The position numbers and the translations under genes are program-made. Below are positions 27,070-36,571 of a stretch of 64,000 nt of DNA, one piece after another. The stretch is from Kitasatospora sp. NBC_00240 (GTDB taxonomy: Bacteria > Actinomycetota > Actinomycetes > Streptomycetales > Streptomycetaceae). Numbering within the stretch: the first letter of the stretch is position 1; each line of letters opens with the position of its first letter. The DNA lies in assembly GCF_026342405.1 (NCBI RefSeq), contig NZ_JAPEMU010000001.1:5890001-5954000 (forward strand). Direction: 5' to 3'. Below the pieces are notes generated by a model. It searched no databases. It was not told where the DNA came from and saw only the letters and a program-made list of their open reading frames with translations.

Positions 27070-28257
27070 ATGACCCGCCCCGCACACATCGCCATGGTCT
27101 CCATCCCGGCCCACGGCCACGTCAACCCCAGCCTGGAGGTGATCCGCGAGCTCGTCGCCCGCGGACACCGCGTCAGCTACGCCAACGACCCGTCCTTCGG
27201 CCCCGCGATCGAGGCCACCGGCGCCCGTCTCGTCCCGTACGCCACCACGCTTCCGCTCGCCGGGGACTCGTCCGCCTGGCCGCAGGACCCGATCGCCGTC
27301 CAGGACCTCTTCCTCGACGACGCGATCGCGATGCTGCCCGCCCTGCGGGCCGCCTTCGACGGGGACCGGCCCGACCTCTTCCTCCACGACATCGCCGCCG
27401 GCCCCGCGCGGGTGCTCGCCGAGAACTGGGACGTACCTGCCCTCCAGCTGTCCCCGGCGTTCGTGGCCTGGGAGGGCTACGAACAGGACCTGGCGCCGAT
27501 GCTGAAGGCGATGCGGGAGGGCCCGGGCGGTCCCGAGCACCAGGCCCGCTTCGCCGGGTGGCTCACCGCGAACGGCGTGACCCCGGCCGATCCGGCCGCG
27601 TTCCTGGGTCGTCCGCGCGGGGCCCTGGCCCTGATCCCGAGCGCCCTGCAGCCGCACGCCGACCGGGTCGACCGGGAGCGGTACACCTTCGTCGGCCCGT
27701 GCTTCGGCGCGCGTACCGACCAGGGCGGCTGGTCCCGTCCGGCGGGAGCCGGGAAGGTCCTGCTGGTCTCGCTCGGCTCCGCCTTCACCCGCCGGCCCGC
27801 CTTCTACCGCGCCTGCGTCGAGGCGTTCGGCGCTCTGCCCGGCTGGCACGTGGTGCTCCAGATCGGCCGGGAGACCGACCCGGCGGAGCTCGGCGAGATC
27901 CCCGGCAACGTCGAGGTGCACCGCTGGGTGCCGCAGCTCGCCGTCCTGGAGCAGGCCGACGCCTTCGTCACGCACGCCGGGATGGGCGGTACCGGCGAGG
28001 GCCTGTACTGCGGCGTGCCGATGATCGCCGTACCGCAGGCGGCCGACCAGTTCGCCAACGCCGACCGGATCGTCGAACTCGGCGTCGGTCGCCGGCTGGA
28101 CACCGATCGGGCCACGCCGGCGGCGCTGCGCGCCGCGCTGCTGGAGCTCACCGGCGACCCCGCGGTCGCGGGCCGGCTGGCCGCCCTGCGCGCCGAACTG
28201 CGGGCGGAGGGCGGCACCGTACGGGCGGCGGACCTGATCGAGGCTCAGCTCCCGTGA
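27070..28257 (+). CDS. macrolide-type UDP-glycosyltransferase (MGT family, GT1)
   Basis: A 395-residue GT-B enzyme. The N-terminal acceptor domain opens AHIAMVSIPAHGHVNPSLEV with the catalytic His in PAHGHVNP. The C-terminal donor motif HRWVPQLAVLEQADAFVTHAGMGG...VPQAADQFANA binds the UDP-sugar. Related Streptomyces enzymes (OleD, Mgt) inactivate macrolides by glucosylation, and the divergent TetR gene with twin operators supports a ligand-induced detoxification unit. The acceptor cannot be predicted. ATG 27070 has GGGAGAGGACC upstream. Its 3' end overlaps the convergent fdhD by 13 bases. Confidence 0.9.
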   Translation: MTRPAHIAMVSIPAHGHVNPSLEVIRELVARGHRVSYANDPSFGPAIEATGARLVPYATTLPLAGDSSAWPQDPIAVQDLFLDDAIAMLPALRAAFDGDRPDLFLHDIAAGPARVLAENWDVPALQLSPAFVAWEGYEQDLAPMLKAMREGPGGPEHQARFAGWLTANGVTPADPAAFLGRPRGALALIPSALQPHADRVDRERYTFVGPCFGARTDQGGWSRPAGAGKVLLVSLGSAFTRRPAFYRACVEAFGALPGWHVVLQIGRETDPAELGEIPGNVEVHRWVPQLAVLEQADAFVTHAGMGGTGEGLYCGVPMIAVPQAADQFANADRIVELGVGRRLDTDRATPAALRAALLELTGDPAVAGRLAALRAELRAEGGTVRAADLIEAQLP

Positions 28258-29156
28258 GCGTGCTCGGGAGCGGCGGTGGCGGCGCGAGCGGTGGCGGTGG
28301 CGGGATCGGGGGCGATGGCGGGATCGGGGGCCGGTGCCGCCGTCACCCGGTCGGGGCGGGTGTACACGTTGGCGCTCTCGCCGCGCAGGAAGCCGACCAG
28401 GGTCAGGCCCAGTTCCTCGGCCAGGTCGGCCGCCAGCGAGGACGGCGCCGAGACGGCGGCCAGCAGCGGTATGCCGGCCAGTGCCGCCTTCTGGGTCAGC
28501 TCGAACGAGGCCCGGCCGCTGACCAGCAGGAGGTGCCCGGTCAGCGGCAGGCGGCCTTCGCGCAGGGCCCAGCCGATCACCTTGTCCACGGCGTTGTGCC
28601 GGCCGACGTCCTCGCGGGCGCAGAGCAGCCGGCCGGTGGCGTCGAAGAGGCCGGCGGCGTGCAGGCCGCCGGTCGAGTCGAAGGTCCGCTGGGCCGCGCG
28701 GAGCAGGTCCGGCAGCCCGTAGAGCAGGCTCGGGGTGACCAGCAGCGGGTCGGCGGCGACCGGCCAGCGGACGTGGGTGCGGACCGCCTCGACGGTGTCG
28801 CGTCCGCACAGGCCGCAGGCGCTGGTGGTCAGCAGGTTGCGGTGGGCGGAGAGGGGCAGGGCGGCGGCGCCGCGCAGGGTCGCGTCCACCACGTTGTAGG
28901 TGTTGGCGCCGTCCTCGTCGGTGCCCGCGCAGTACCGCAGGGCCGCCAGGGCGTCCGCCGTGTGCACCAGCCCCTCGCCGACCAGGAACCCGGCGACCAG
29001 GTCGAAGTCGTGTCCGGGGGTGCGCATGGTGACGGTCAGCGGCTCGCCGCCGACCCGGATCTCCAGGGGTTCCTCCGCCGCCAGGGCGTCCGGCCGCGCG
29101 CCGGACGCGTCCCCTCGCAGCCGGACCACCCGGCGCCGTGCTGTCGCTCGCCCCAT
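28245..29156 (-). CDS. fdhD: FdhD sulfur-carrier protein for formate dehydrogenase
   Basis: A 303-residue protein that transfers sulfur from a cysteine desulfurase to the molybdenum/bis-MGD cofactor of formate dehydrogenase. It has the catalytic cysteines in TSACGLCGRD and the conserved RTPGHDFDLVAGFLVGEG, AREDVGRHNAVDKVIG and SGRASFELTQKAALAG. ATG 29156 has GGAGAG upstream. The last ~30 residues (Ala/Pro/His-rich) are extra to the family. No formate dehydrogenase gene lies in the window. Confidence 0.93.
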   Translation of the reverse strand: MGRATARRRVVRLRGDASGARPDALAAEEPLEIRVGGEPLTVTMRTPGHDFDLVAGFLVGEGLVHTADALAALRYCAGTDEDGANTYNVVDATLRGAAALPLSAHRNLLTTSACGLCGRDTVEAVRTHVRWPVAADPLLVTPSLLYGLPDLLRAAQRTFDSTGGLHAAGLFDATGRLLCAREDVGRHNAVDKVIGWALREGRLPLTGHLLLVSGRASFELTQKAALAGIPLLAAVSAPSSLAADLAEELGLTLVGFLRGESANVYTRPDRVTAAPAPDPAIAPDPATATARAATAAPEHAHGS

Positions 29157-29268
29157 CAGCTCTCCGCCTTCGTTCGCTCTGCCCCACCAGCCTGCGCCAC
29201 TCGGGGGCGGACCGGGTAATCCGGGGTGGCGGCGCGGATCACCCGACCAGGGTCGCGCCACCAGTTGT

Positions 29269-29309
29269 CATATCTTCATTCACCTGATGTGATGGTGTAT
29301 ATGGATATG
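29269..29309 (+). promoter_or_regulatory. dyad operator over the hutH start
   Basis: CATATC-N6-CACC-N9-GGTG-N6-GATATG, two nested pairs of arms with one common centre, spanning the three possible hutH ATG codons. Part of it (TTCATTCA, 29275-29282) is also found in front of hutU. Confidence 0.55.
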
Positions 29310-30884
29310 CACAGTGCTGTGGCCCCCGACGCGCCGCTCGTCCAGGTCGGCAAGGCCGACGTCAGCGCCGAGGACGTCCTCGCCGTCGCCCGGGGCAACG
29401 CCCGGGTCGAGATCGGCCCGGACGCGCTCGCCGAGATGGCGGCCGCCCGCGCCACCATCGAGGCCCTCGCCGCCGAGCCGCGCCCCGTCTACGGAGTCTC
29501 CACCGGTTTCGGCGCGCTCGCCGTCCGCCACATCAGCCCCGAGCTGCGCGCCCAGCTGCAGCGCTCGCTGGTCCGCTCGCACGCCGCCGGCATGGGCCCG
29601 GCCGTGGAGCGCGAGGTGGTCCGGGCGCTGATGTTCCTCCGGATGAAGACCCTCGCCTCCGGCCGTACGGGCGTCCGCCCGCTGGTCGCGCAGACCATCG
29701 CCGCCCTGCTCAACGCCGGTATCACCCCGGTCGTCCGGGAGTTCGGCTCGCTCGGCTGCTCGGGCGACCTCGCACCGCTCTCGCACTGCGCGCTCGCCCT
29801 GATGGGCGAGGGCGTCTCGTACGGTCCGGACGGTGCCGAGCGGCCGTCCGGCGAACTGCTCGCGGAGGCCGGCATCACCCCGGTCGAGCTGCTGGAGAAG
29901 GAGGGCCTGGCCCTCATCAACGGCACCGACGGCATGCTCGGCATGCTGGTGATGGCCATCGCCGACCTGTCCCGCCTGTTCACCACCGCCGACATCACCG
30001 CCGCGATGTCGCTGGAGGCCCTGCTCGGCAGCGACAAGGTGCTCGCCCCCGAGCTGCACGGCCCGATCCGCCCGCACCCGGGCCAGGCGCTCAGCGCCGC
30101 CAACATGCTCGCCGTGCTCAAGGGCTCCGGCCTCACCGGCCACCACCAGGACGACGCCCCGCGCGTCCAGGACGCCTACTCGATCCGCTGCGCCCCGCAG
30201 GTGGCCGGCGCCGGCCGCGACACCCTGGCGCACGCCCAGCTGGTCGCCTCCCGCGAGCTGGCCGCCTCGGTCGACAACCCGGTGGTGCTGGCGGACGGCC
30301 GGGTGGAGTCCAACGGCAACTTCCACGGCGCCCCGGTCGCGTACGTGCTGGACTTCCTCGCCATCGCAGCCGCCGACCTCGGCTCGATCTCCGAGCGCCG
30401 TACCGACCGGCTGCTCGACAAGGCCCGCTCGCACGGCCTGCCGGCCTTCCTGGCCGACGACCCGGGCGTGGACTCCGGTCTGATGATCGCGCAGTACACC
30501 CAGGCGGCGCTGGTCAGCGAGAACAAGCGGCTGGCCGTCCCGGCCTCGGTCGACTCGATCCCGTCCTCCGCGATGCAGGAGGACCACGTGTCGATGGGCT
30601 GGTCGGCCGCCCGCAAGCTGCGCCAGGCCGTGGAGAACCTGGGCCGGATCGTCGCGGTCGAGCTGACCGCCGCCGCCCGCGCGCTGGAGATCCGCCAGCA
30701 GGCCGACGGCAGCGGGCCGCTGGCCCCCGCCACCGCCGCCGCGCTCGCCGCCGCCCGTTCGGCGGGCGTGGGCGGGGCGGGCCGGGACCGCTTCCTCTCG
30801 CCGGACCTGGAGGCCGCCGCCGAGCTGGTCGCCTCCGGCGAGCTGGTGCGGGCCGTCGAGCGCGTCACCGGGCCGCTGGCCTGA
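29292..30884 (+). CDS. hutH: histidine ammonia-lyase
   Basis: First step of histidine breakdown: L-histidine to urocanate plus ammonia. The protein is about 530 residues with the aromatic amino acid lyase signature around GSLGCSGDLAPLSH. The MIO-forming triad is Cys156-Ser157-Gly158 rather than the textbook Ala-Ser-Gly. YGVSTGFGAL (catalytic Tyr loop) and SSAMQEDHVSMG are intact. ATG codons at 29292, 29301 and 29307 are all possible; no clear ribosome site precedes any, and the homology starts after 29307, so a leaderless transcript is plausible. A dyad covers the start. It stands apart from the hutU operon 2.8 kb downstream. Confidence 0.95.
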   Translation: MVYMDMHSAVAPDAPLVQVGKADVSAEDVLAVARGNARVEIGPDALAEMAAARATIEALAAEPRPVYGVSTGFGALAVRHISPELRAQLQRSLVRSHAAGMGPAVEREVVRALMFLRMKTLASGRTGVRPLVAQTIAALLNAGITPVVREFGSLGCSGDLAPLSHCALALMGEGVSYGPDGAERPSGELLAEAGITPVELLEKEGLALINGTDGMLGMLVMAIADLSRLFTTADITAAMSLEALLGSDKVLAPELHGPIRPHPGQALSAANMLAVLKGSGLTGHHQDDAPRVQDAYSIRCAPQVAGAGRDTLAHAQLVASRELAASVDNPVVLADGRVESNGNFHGAPVAYVLDFLAIAAADLGSISERRTDRLLDKARSHGLPAFLADDPGVDSGLMIAQYTQAALVSENKRLAVPASVDSIPSSAMQEDHVSMGWSAARKLRQAVENLGRIVAVELTAAARALEIRQQADGSGPLAPATAAALAAARSAGVGGAGRDRFLSPDLEAAAELVASGELVRAVERVTGPLA

Positions 30885-30927
30885 TCCGCCCGGGAGCGGG
30901 TGGGCCGGCCGCGGTACCGGCCGTCGG

Positions 30928-31377
30928 TCAGGCCCACTCGCTCCGGGCGGTCCCCTTGGCGTTCTGCTCCTCGCGCTTCTCGGCCTGCACGGCGGCGAAG
31001 TTCACCCCGACGATGCCGGCCCAGCACACCAGCAGGCCCATGAATCCGGAGGTGCCGGCGGCGATGGCGGACAGCGGCACGCCCATCACCAGGGACAGCG
31101 TCGGCATCCGGCCCGCGCCGCCGAACCGGCCCCGGCGCCGGCCGGGGTGCCCGTGCGGCCCGCCCTGCGCGTACGCGTCGGCCTGCGGGTACGCCCCGGC
31201 CGGCCCGTACCCGCCGAGCCGCTCGGCGACCCGCTGCTCGACCCGGGCGTCCAGTCGCGCGTCGATCCGGGCGAGGAAGGAGTCGACGAGCTCGGACTCG
31301 AACTCCTTCCCGAGCTCCTTGCGGGCCTGTACGGCGGCGTCGAGGTCCTTCTTGAGTTCGTCCTGGCGAGTGTCCAT
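30928..31377 (-). CDS. small conserved membrane protein with coiled-coil N-terminus
   Basis: A 149-residue protein (ATG 31377). Residues 1-50 are charged and helical (TRQDELKKDLDAAVQARKEL, then DSFLARIDARLDARVEQRVAERL), likely a coiled coil. A Gly/Pro/His linker (PQADAYAQGGPHGHPGRRRGR) follows, then one or two membrane helices (LSLVMGVPLSAIAAGTSGFMGLLVCWAGIVGVNFAA) and a charged tail. I know such proteins only as Streptomyces hypotheticals beside hutH. Convergent with hutH, 43 bases apart. Confidence 0.75.
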   Translation of the reverse strand: MDTRQDELKKDLDAAVQARKELGKEFESELVDSFLARIDARLDARVEQRVAERLGGYGPAGAYPQADAYAQGGPHGHPGRRRGRFGGAGRMPTLSLVMGVPLSAIAAGTSGFMGLLVCWAGIVGVNFAAVQAEKREEQNAKGTARSEWA

Positions 31378-31560
31378 ACCGGCCACTCTGGGGTCGGCGG
31401 ATCGTCAGGGTCCACCGGAAGGGGCCGGATTCGGGGGTGGATCAGGGAGAAATCAGGGTCACCCCGAGGCCGCTGCCGTCCCGGCGGTCGAGACGTCTTT
31501 GCCCACGGGGCGAGACTGCTGCACAGTCGTCCGAACAGCCCGCATCCGGAGGAAAAGCCG

Positions 31561-32430
31561 ATGACCGCCACCGACGACGCCGGCACCGTCGGCCCCTCCG
31601 CCCGGTTGCTCCAGCTGTTCGAGGGGCACCGGCTCACCCCGACCCAGCGCCGGATCGCCCATTCGCTGGTCCGGCACGCCCCCGAGGCGCCCTTCCTCTC
31701 CAGCGTCGAGGTCGCCGAACTGGCCGGGGTCAGCCAGCCCTCGGTGACCCGCTTCGCGGTCGCCCTCGGCTACGACGGCTACCCCGCGCTGCGCAAGCAG
31801 CTGCGCGAGCTGGGCGCCGGGGAGCCGGCCGCGCCGGAGAGCCCGGACGACGCCGTCCGCAACGAGCACCAGCAGGCGGTCCTCGCGGAGATCGCCCACC
31901 TGCGTCACCTCGCCGAGCTGCTCGCCGACCCCGGGCCGATCCTGCGCGCCGCCCGGGTGCTGGCCGCCTCGCGGCCGCTGCCGGTGCTGGGCCTGCGCGC
32001 CGCCTCGGCCCAGGCGCGCGGCTTCGCCTACTTCGCGGCCAAGGTGCACCCGGACATCCGGCTCATCGACGAGGGCGGCTCGATGCTCGCCGACCGTCTC
32101 GAACAGGCCGCGGCGGCCGGGGCCAGCGCCTTGCTCTGCTTCGCCCTGCCGCGCTACCCGCGCGAACTGATGGACGCTCTGACCGCCGCCCGTGACTGCG
32201 GGCTGACCGTTCTCACGGTCGCGGACAGCGCCTTCGCGCCGGTCGCCAAGCTCTCCGACATGCTGCTGCCGGCGGCCGTGGGCACCGGCCTGGTCTTCGA
32301 CACCGCCTGCGCCCCGATGATGCTGGGCCGGGTGCTGCTGCAGGCCATGTGCGACGAACTGCCCGGCGCGGAGGCCCGGCTGGAGGGCCTCGAACAGTCG
32401 GCGACGGCCCGCGGGCTGTTCCTGGAGTGA
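31561..32430 (+). CDS. MurR/RpiR-family transcriptional regulator with SIS domain
   Basis: A 289-residue protein. The RpiR helix-turn-helix is clear (LTPTQRRIAHSLVRHAP, then SVEVAELAGVSQPSVTRFAVALGYDGYPALRKQLREL), followed by a C-terminal SIS-type sugar-phosphate-isomerase fold (about 130-270). GGAGGAAAA precedes ATG 31561. It stands between hutH and the hutU operon. The hut promoters share TTCATTCA-containing dyads, which makes this protein the best candidate in the window for a hut regulator, though RpiR ligands are usually phosphosugars. Confidence 0.88.
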   Translation: MTATDDAGTVGPSARLLQLFEGHRLTPTQRRIAHSLVRHAPEAPFLSSVEVAELAGVSQPSVTRFAVALGYDGYPALRKQLRELGAGEPAAPESPDDAVRNEHQQAVLAEIAHLRHLAELLADPGPILRAARVLAASRPLPVLGLRAASAQARGFAYFAAKVHPDIRLIDEGGSMLADRLEQAAAAGASALLCFALPRYPRELMDALTAARDCGLTVLTVADSAFAPVAKLSDMLLPAAVGTGLVFDTACAPMMLGRVLLQAMCDELPGAEARLEGLEQSATARGLFLE

Positions 32431-32691
32431 GTCGCGGGAGTCCTGACGGGAGGGCCCGCCGGGAGTGACCGGTGGGAGCGGTGGGGCCGGAGTCACCGTC
32501 ACCGGGGCGGCGCGGGAGGCGGGTAGGGGCCGGCGGCGGCCGCACCGGGCACAGTTCGGTGTAGAGCGGCCCCGGACCGGCCCCGCCGGGAGTGAGTCCA
32601 CCCAAACCCGGGCATCCCCTCCACAGGCCCTGTTGACGGGGCCACCAGAACGGCGGGGTCTCCCTCGCCGATGGCTGGGGGAGTGCACGAC
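32431..32691. other. intergenic region
   Basis: It lies upstream of the CxxC protein gene; TTGACG at about 32633 is a possible -35 element. I see no gene or strong structure. Confidence 0.35.
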
Positions 32692-33060
32692 ATGCGTGTG
32701 ATCCACGAGATGAAGCTGGTCGGCCGGCTCGGTACGGGCGCCGACGAGTGGACCTGCCCCACCTGCGGCCGCCGGGTCTCCCTGCGCAGGCTGCCCGAGC
32801 CCGAACTCATCGTCCTCGACCCCGGAGACGAGAGCGCCGTCCACGTCGGCGTGATCGAACCCGACGCCGCCTCGACCGCCGCCGCCGAACGCTACGGCCT
32901 CGGCCCGATCCAGGAGATCCCGCGCTCACCCCGGACGCCGGACCCGGCCGCCCCGGCGGCGGCCCGCCAGGACCAGCCGGCCCGGCCCGCCCCGCACGCC
33001 GACGACCGCCGCTGGCTCGCGGAGATCGGCATCGACTGGGACGGCGAGACGGCGGCGTAG
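32692..33060 (+). CDS. conserved hypothetical protein with a single CPTC knuckle
   Basis: A 122-residue cytoplasmic protein. Residues 1-35 contain WTCPTCGRRVSLRR, one zinc-knuckle pair without an obvious second pair, then a beta-rich part (ELIVLDPGDESAVHVGVIEP). An Ala/Pro linker and a conserved-looking C-terminal RRWLAEIGIDWDGE end it. Possibly dimeric zinc binding. No named family recognised. It precedes hutU by two genes; co-expression is not evident. Confidence 0.7.
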   Translation: MRVIHEMKLVGRLGTGADEWTCPTCGRRVSLRRLPEPELIVLDPGDESAVHVGVIEPDAASTAAAERYGLGPIQEIPRSPRTPDPAAPAAARQDQPARPAPHADDRRWLAEIGIDWDGETAA

Positions 33061-33200
33061 CGCCGCCCGCAGGCCGGGTGCCCCGGGCCGTCCCGCGGGC
33101 GCCCGGCGCCCGGCCGCCCTTATGCGCAGCACAGCGCTGCGGGCGCACACTGGATCGTGCGGATATCCACCTGACCCACGGTCTGTGACAGGTGAGCAAG

Positions 33201-33554
33201 ATGAGGCATTACTGGCATGACGGGCACAGCACGGCGTGGACATGGATCGTGCCCGGGATCTTCACGCTGCTGTTCGGGCTGGTGCTGATCGGCGTCCTGG
33301 TGCTGCTGTGGCGGGCGATCACGCACCGCGCCGCGGGCCCGGTCGCCGCGCCGCCGCACTGGCAGGGCGCCGCCGCGCCGCCCACGCCCGAGCAGGTGCT
33401 CGCGGGCCGGCTGGCGTCCGGCGAGATCGACGTCGACGAGTACCGGCTCAGGGTGGCCGCCCTGCGCGGCGGGGCCCCGCCGCCGGCGCCTCCGCCCGTG
33501 CCCCCGCCGCCCCCGCCGTCCGCGCCCCCGCCGTCCGCGGGTCCGCCGGGCTGA
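33201..33554 (+). CDS. SHOCT-domain membrane protein
   Basis: A 117-residue protein with one membrane helix (about 15-38), then a SHOCT motif (TPEQVLAGRLASGEIDVDEYRLRVAAL) and a poly-Pro/Ala tail of about 30 residues. ATG 33201 has AGGTGAG five bases upstream; GTG 33192 would add three residues and lose that site. SHOCT domains are short helical oligomerisation modules of unknown role. Confidence 0.8.
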   Translation: MRHYWHDGHSTAWTWIVPGIFTLLFGLVLIGVLVLLWRAITHRAAGPVAAPPHWQGAAAPPTPEQVLAGRLASGEIDVDEYRLRVAALRGGAPPPAPPPVPPPPPPSAPPPSAGPPG

Positions 33555-33635
33555 CCGCGCACCGGGCCCGGCCGCCGCCTGAAGAGGGCTCTTCAGTGCC
33601 GATCCCCGTGCATGTCTGGCCGCCACCCGGATGTT

Positions 33636-33672
33636 TGGATATATTCAGTCTTATCAACCCTGAATGAATCCA
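33636..33672 (+). promoter_or_regulatory. operator-like dyad in front of hutU
   Basis: Arms TGGATATATTCAG (33636-33648) and CTGAATGAATCCA (33660-33672) match at 11 of 13 positions around an 11-base spacer. It ends 20 bases before the hutU start and just before its ribosome site. AT-rich in a very GC-rich context. Confidence 0.65.
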
Positions 33673-33692
33673 TCCGCAAGGAGGCCGGCAGC

Positions 33693-35366
33693 ATGGTGCA
33701 GCAGCAGACGGGCAGTGGTCCGCGCGAGGTGCGTGCCGCACGCGGGACGGGCCTGACCACCCAGGGGTGGCAGCAGGAGGGCGCCCTGCGGATGCTCATG
33801 AACAACCTCGACCCCGAGGTGGCCGAGCACCCGTCCAAGCTGGTCGTCTACGGCGGCACCGGCAAGGCCGCGCGGGACTGGCGCTCGTACGACGCCATGG
33901 TCCGCACCCTGCAGACGCTCAAGCAGGACGAGACCATGCTGGTCCAGTCCGGGCGCCCGGTCGGTGTGATGCAGACCCACGAGTGGGCGCCGCGCGTGCT
34001 GATCGCCAACTCCAACCTGGTCGGCGACTGGGCCAACTGGGAGGAGTTCCGCCGGCTGGAGAGCCTCGGGCTCACCATGTACGGGCAGATGACGGCCGGC
34101 TCCTGGATCTACATCGGCACCCAGGGCATCCTCCAGGGCACGTACGAGACCTTCGCCGCCGTCGCCAACAAGAAGTTCAACGGGACGCTGGCGGGCACCA
34201 TCACCCTCACCGCCGGCCTCGGCGGCATGGGCGGCGCCCAGCCGCTGGCCGTCACCATGAACGGCGGCGTGGCGATCTGCGTCGACTGCGACCCGTCCCG
34301 GATCTCGCGCCGGATCGAGCACCGCTACCTGGACGTCGAGGCGACCAGCCTCGCCCACGCGCTGGAGCTCGCCACCGACGCCCGCGACAAGAAGCAGCCG
34401 CTCTCGATCGGCCTGCTCGGCAACGCCGCGGACGTCTTCCCGCAGCTGCTCGCGATGGACGCGCCGATCGACATCGTCACCGACCAGACCAGCGCCCACG
34501 ACCCGCTGAGCTACCTCCCCGTCGGCGTCGCCTTCGACGACATGGCGGACTACGCGGCCGCCAAGCCCGCCGAGTTCACCACCCGCTCACGCGAGTCGAT
34601 GGCCCGCCACGTCGAGGCGATGGTCGGCTTCATGGACGCCGGCGCCGAGGTCTTCGACTACGGCAACTCGATCCGCGGCGAGGCCCAGCTGGCCGGCTAC
34701 GACCGGGCGTTCGCCTTCCCCGGCTTCGTCCCCGCGTACATCCGGCCGCTGTTCTGCGAGGGCAAGGGCCCGTTCCGCTGGGCGGCGCTCTCCGGTGACC
34801 CGCAGGACATCGCCAAGACCGACAAGGCCGTGCTGGACCTCTTCCCCGAGAACGAGTCGCTGCACCGCTGGATCAAGATGGCCCAGGAGAAGGTGCACTT
34901 CCAGGGCCTGCCGGCGCGGATCTGCTGGCTCGGCTACGGCGAGCGGGACAAGGCCGGCGAGCGGTTCAACGACATGGTGGCGTCCGGCGAGCTCGCCGCG
35001 CCGATCGTGATCGGCCGCGACCACCTGGACTGCGGCTCGGTCGCCTCCCCGTACCGCGAGACCGAGGCGATGCTGGACGGCTCGGACGCGATCGCCGACT
35101 GGCCGCTGCTGAACGCCATGGTCAACGTGGCCTCCGGCGCGTCCTGGGTCTCCATCCACCACGGCGGCGGCGTCGGCATCGGCCGCTCCATCCACGCGGG
35201 CCAGGTCACCGTCGCCGACGGTACGAAGCTGGCCGGCGAGAAGATCCGCCGGGTGCTCACCAACGACCCGGGCATGGGTGTCATCCGGCACGTCGATGCC
35301 GGCTACGACCGGGCCGACGAGGTCGGACGCGAGCGTGGGGTCCGCGTCCCCATGAACGAGCTGTGA
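33693..35366 (+). CDS. hutU: urocanate hydratase
   Basis: A 557-residue NAD-dependent urocanase converting urocanate to imidazolone propionate. Conserved stretches include [61 protein letters not shown] and [23 protein letters not shown] lies nine bases before ATG 33693. It heads an operon; its stop overlaps the next start by 4 bases. Confidence 0.96.
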   Translation: MVQQQTGSGPREVRAARGTGLTTQGWQQEGALRMLMNNLDPEVAEHPSKLVVYGGTGKAARDWRSYDAMVRTLQTLKQDETMLVQSGRPVGVMQTHEWAPRVLIANSNLVGDWANWEEFRRLESLGLTMYGQMTAGSWIYIGTQGILQGTYETFAAVANKKFNGTLAGTITLTAGLGGMGGAQPLAVTMNGGVAICVDCDPSRISRRIEHRYLDVEATSLAHALELATDARDKKQPLSIGLLGNAADVFPQLLAMDAPIDIVTDQTSAHDPLSYLPVGVAFDDMADYAAAKPAEFTTRSRESMARHVEAMVGFMDAGAEVFDYGNSIRGEAQLAGYDRAFAFPGFVPAYIRPLFCEGKGPFRWAALSGDPQDIAKTDKAVLDLFPENESLHRWIKMAQEKVHFQGLPARICWLGYGERDKAGERFNDMVASGELAAPIVIGRDHLDCGSVASPYRETEAMLDGSDAIADWPLLNAMVNVASGASWVSIHHGGGVGIGRSIHAGQVTVADGTKLAGEKIRRVLTNDPGMGVIRHVDAGYDRADEVGRERGVRVPMNEL

Positions 35367-36571
35367 GCGAGGACTCCTTCCGCCGGATGTGGGCGGAGCT
35401 GCTCCCCGTGGGCCGCTCCGCCGCCTCCGGCGGGTACCGCCGGCACGCCTGGAACTCCGCCGACGCCGAGTGCCGGGAGTGGTTCCGCGAGCAGGCCACC
35501 AGCCGCGGCCTGGCGTACGAACTGGACCGCAACGGCAACCAGTGGGCCTGGCTCGGCGACCCGGAGGCCGGCGACGCGGTGGTCACCGGTTCGCACCTGG
35601 ACTCGGTGCCGGACGGCGGCGCCTACGACGGCCCGCTCGGCGTGGTCTCCTCCTTCGCGGCGTTGGACGAACTGCGCTCGCGCGGCGCGGAGTTCCGCAG
35701 GCCGCTGGCCATCGTCAACTTCGGTGACGAGGAGGGCGCGCGGTTCGGCGTCGCCTGCATCGGCTCCCGGCTGAGCGCCGGTGTGCTCTCCAGGGAGCAG
35801 GCCTTCGAGCTGCGCGACGCCCGGGGCACCCGGCTGCCCGACGCGATGGAGCAGGCGGGCTACGACCCGGCCGCGATCGGCGCGGACGCCGAGCGGCTCG
35901 GCCGGGTCGGCGCGTTCGTCGAACTGCACGTCGAGCAGGGCCGCTACCTGACCGAGGACCAGCCGGTCGGCGTGGCCGGCGCGATCTGGCCGCACGGCCG
36001 CTGGCGGTTCGACTTCCACGGTGAGGCGAACCACGCCGGCACCACCCGGATCGAGGACCGCCGCGACCCGATGCTCAGCTACGCGAGCACGGTGCTCGCC
36101 GCGCGCGAGCGGGCCCGGTCGGCGGGCGCGCTGGCGACCTTCGGCAAGGTCGCGATCGAGCCGAACGGCACCAACGCGATCGCCTCCCTCGTCCGGGGCT
36201 GGCTGGACTCCCGGGCCGCCGACGAGGCCACCCTGCAGCGGGTGGTCGAGGAGATCAGGGCGGCGGCCGCCGAGCACGGCCTGCGCGACGGCGTCCGGGT
36301 CGAGCTGACCCGGGAGTCGTTCACCCCGGTCGTCGAGTTCGACCAGGCGCTGCGCGACCGACTCGCCGGCACCCTCGGCGGGGTGCCGGTACTGCCGACC
36401 GGCGCGGGACACGACGCCGGAATCCTGGCATCGGCCGTGCCGACCGCCATGCTGTTCGTACGTAACCCCACGGGCGTCTCGCACTCCCCGTCCGAGCACG
36501 CCGAGGAGGCCGACTGCCTCGCCGGGGTGGCCGCGCTGGCACACGTACTGGAGGACCTGGCGTGTCGGTAA
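35363..36571 (+). CDS. M20-family amidohydrolase of the allantoate/N-carbamoyl-amino-acid type
   Basis: A 402-residue dinuclear metallohydrolase: [19 protein letters not shown] (metal His and bridging Asp), DEEGARFG (catalytic Glu), ELHVEQG, the dimer-domain [17 protein letters not shown], and [12 protein letters not shown] (last metal His). Family members hydrolyse allantoate, N-carbamoyl-L-amino acids or similar N-acyl groups. It lies between hutU (GTGA overlap) and hutF (10-base overlap). HutF yields N-formyl-L-glutamate and no HutG-type deformylase is present, so the operon position suggests that this enzyme removes the formyl group. That is inference; annotation as allantoate amidohydrolase would be formally correct by family. 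Confidence 0.88.
   Translation: MSEDSFRRMWAELLPVGRSAASGGYRRHAWNSADAECREWFREQATSRGLAYELDRNGNQWAWLGDPEAGDAVVTGSHLDSVPDGGAYDGPLGVVSSFAALDELRSRGAEFRRPLAIVNFGDEEGARFGVACIGSRLSAGVLSREQAFELRDARGTRLPDAMEQAGYDPAAIGADAERLGRVGAFVELHVEQGRYLTEDQPVGVAGAIWPHGRWRFDFHGEANHAGTTRIEDRRDPMLSYASTVLAARERARSAGALATFGKVAIEPNGTNAIASLVRGWLDSRAADEATLQRVVEEIRAAAAEHGLRDGVRVELTRESFTPVVEFDQALRDRLAGTLGGVPVLPTGAGHDAGILASAVPTAMLFVRNPTGVSHSPSEHAEEADCLAGVAALAHVLEDLACR

Noticed and set aside
35363-36571. Purine (allantoin) catabolism gene
   Set aside because: The family fits, but no other allantoin gene is nearby and the gene is translationally coupled to hut genes on both sides.
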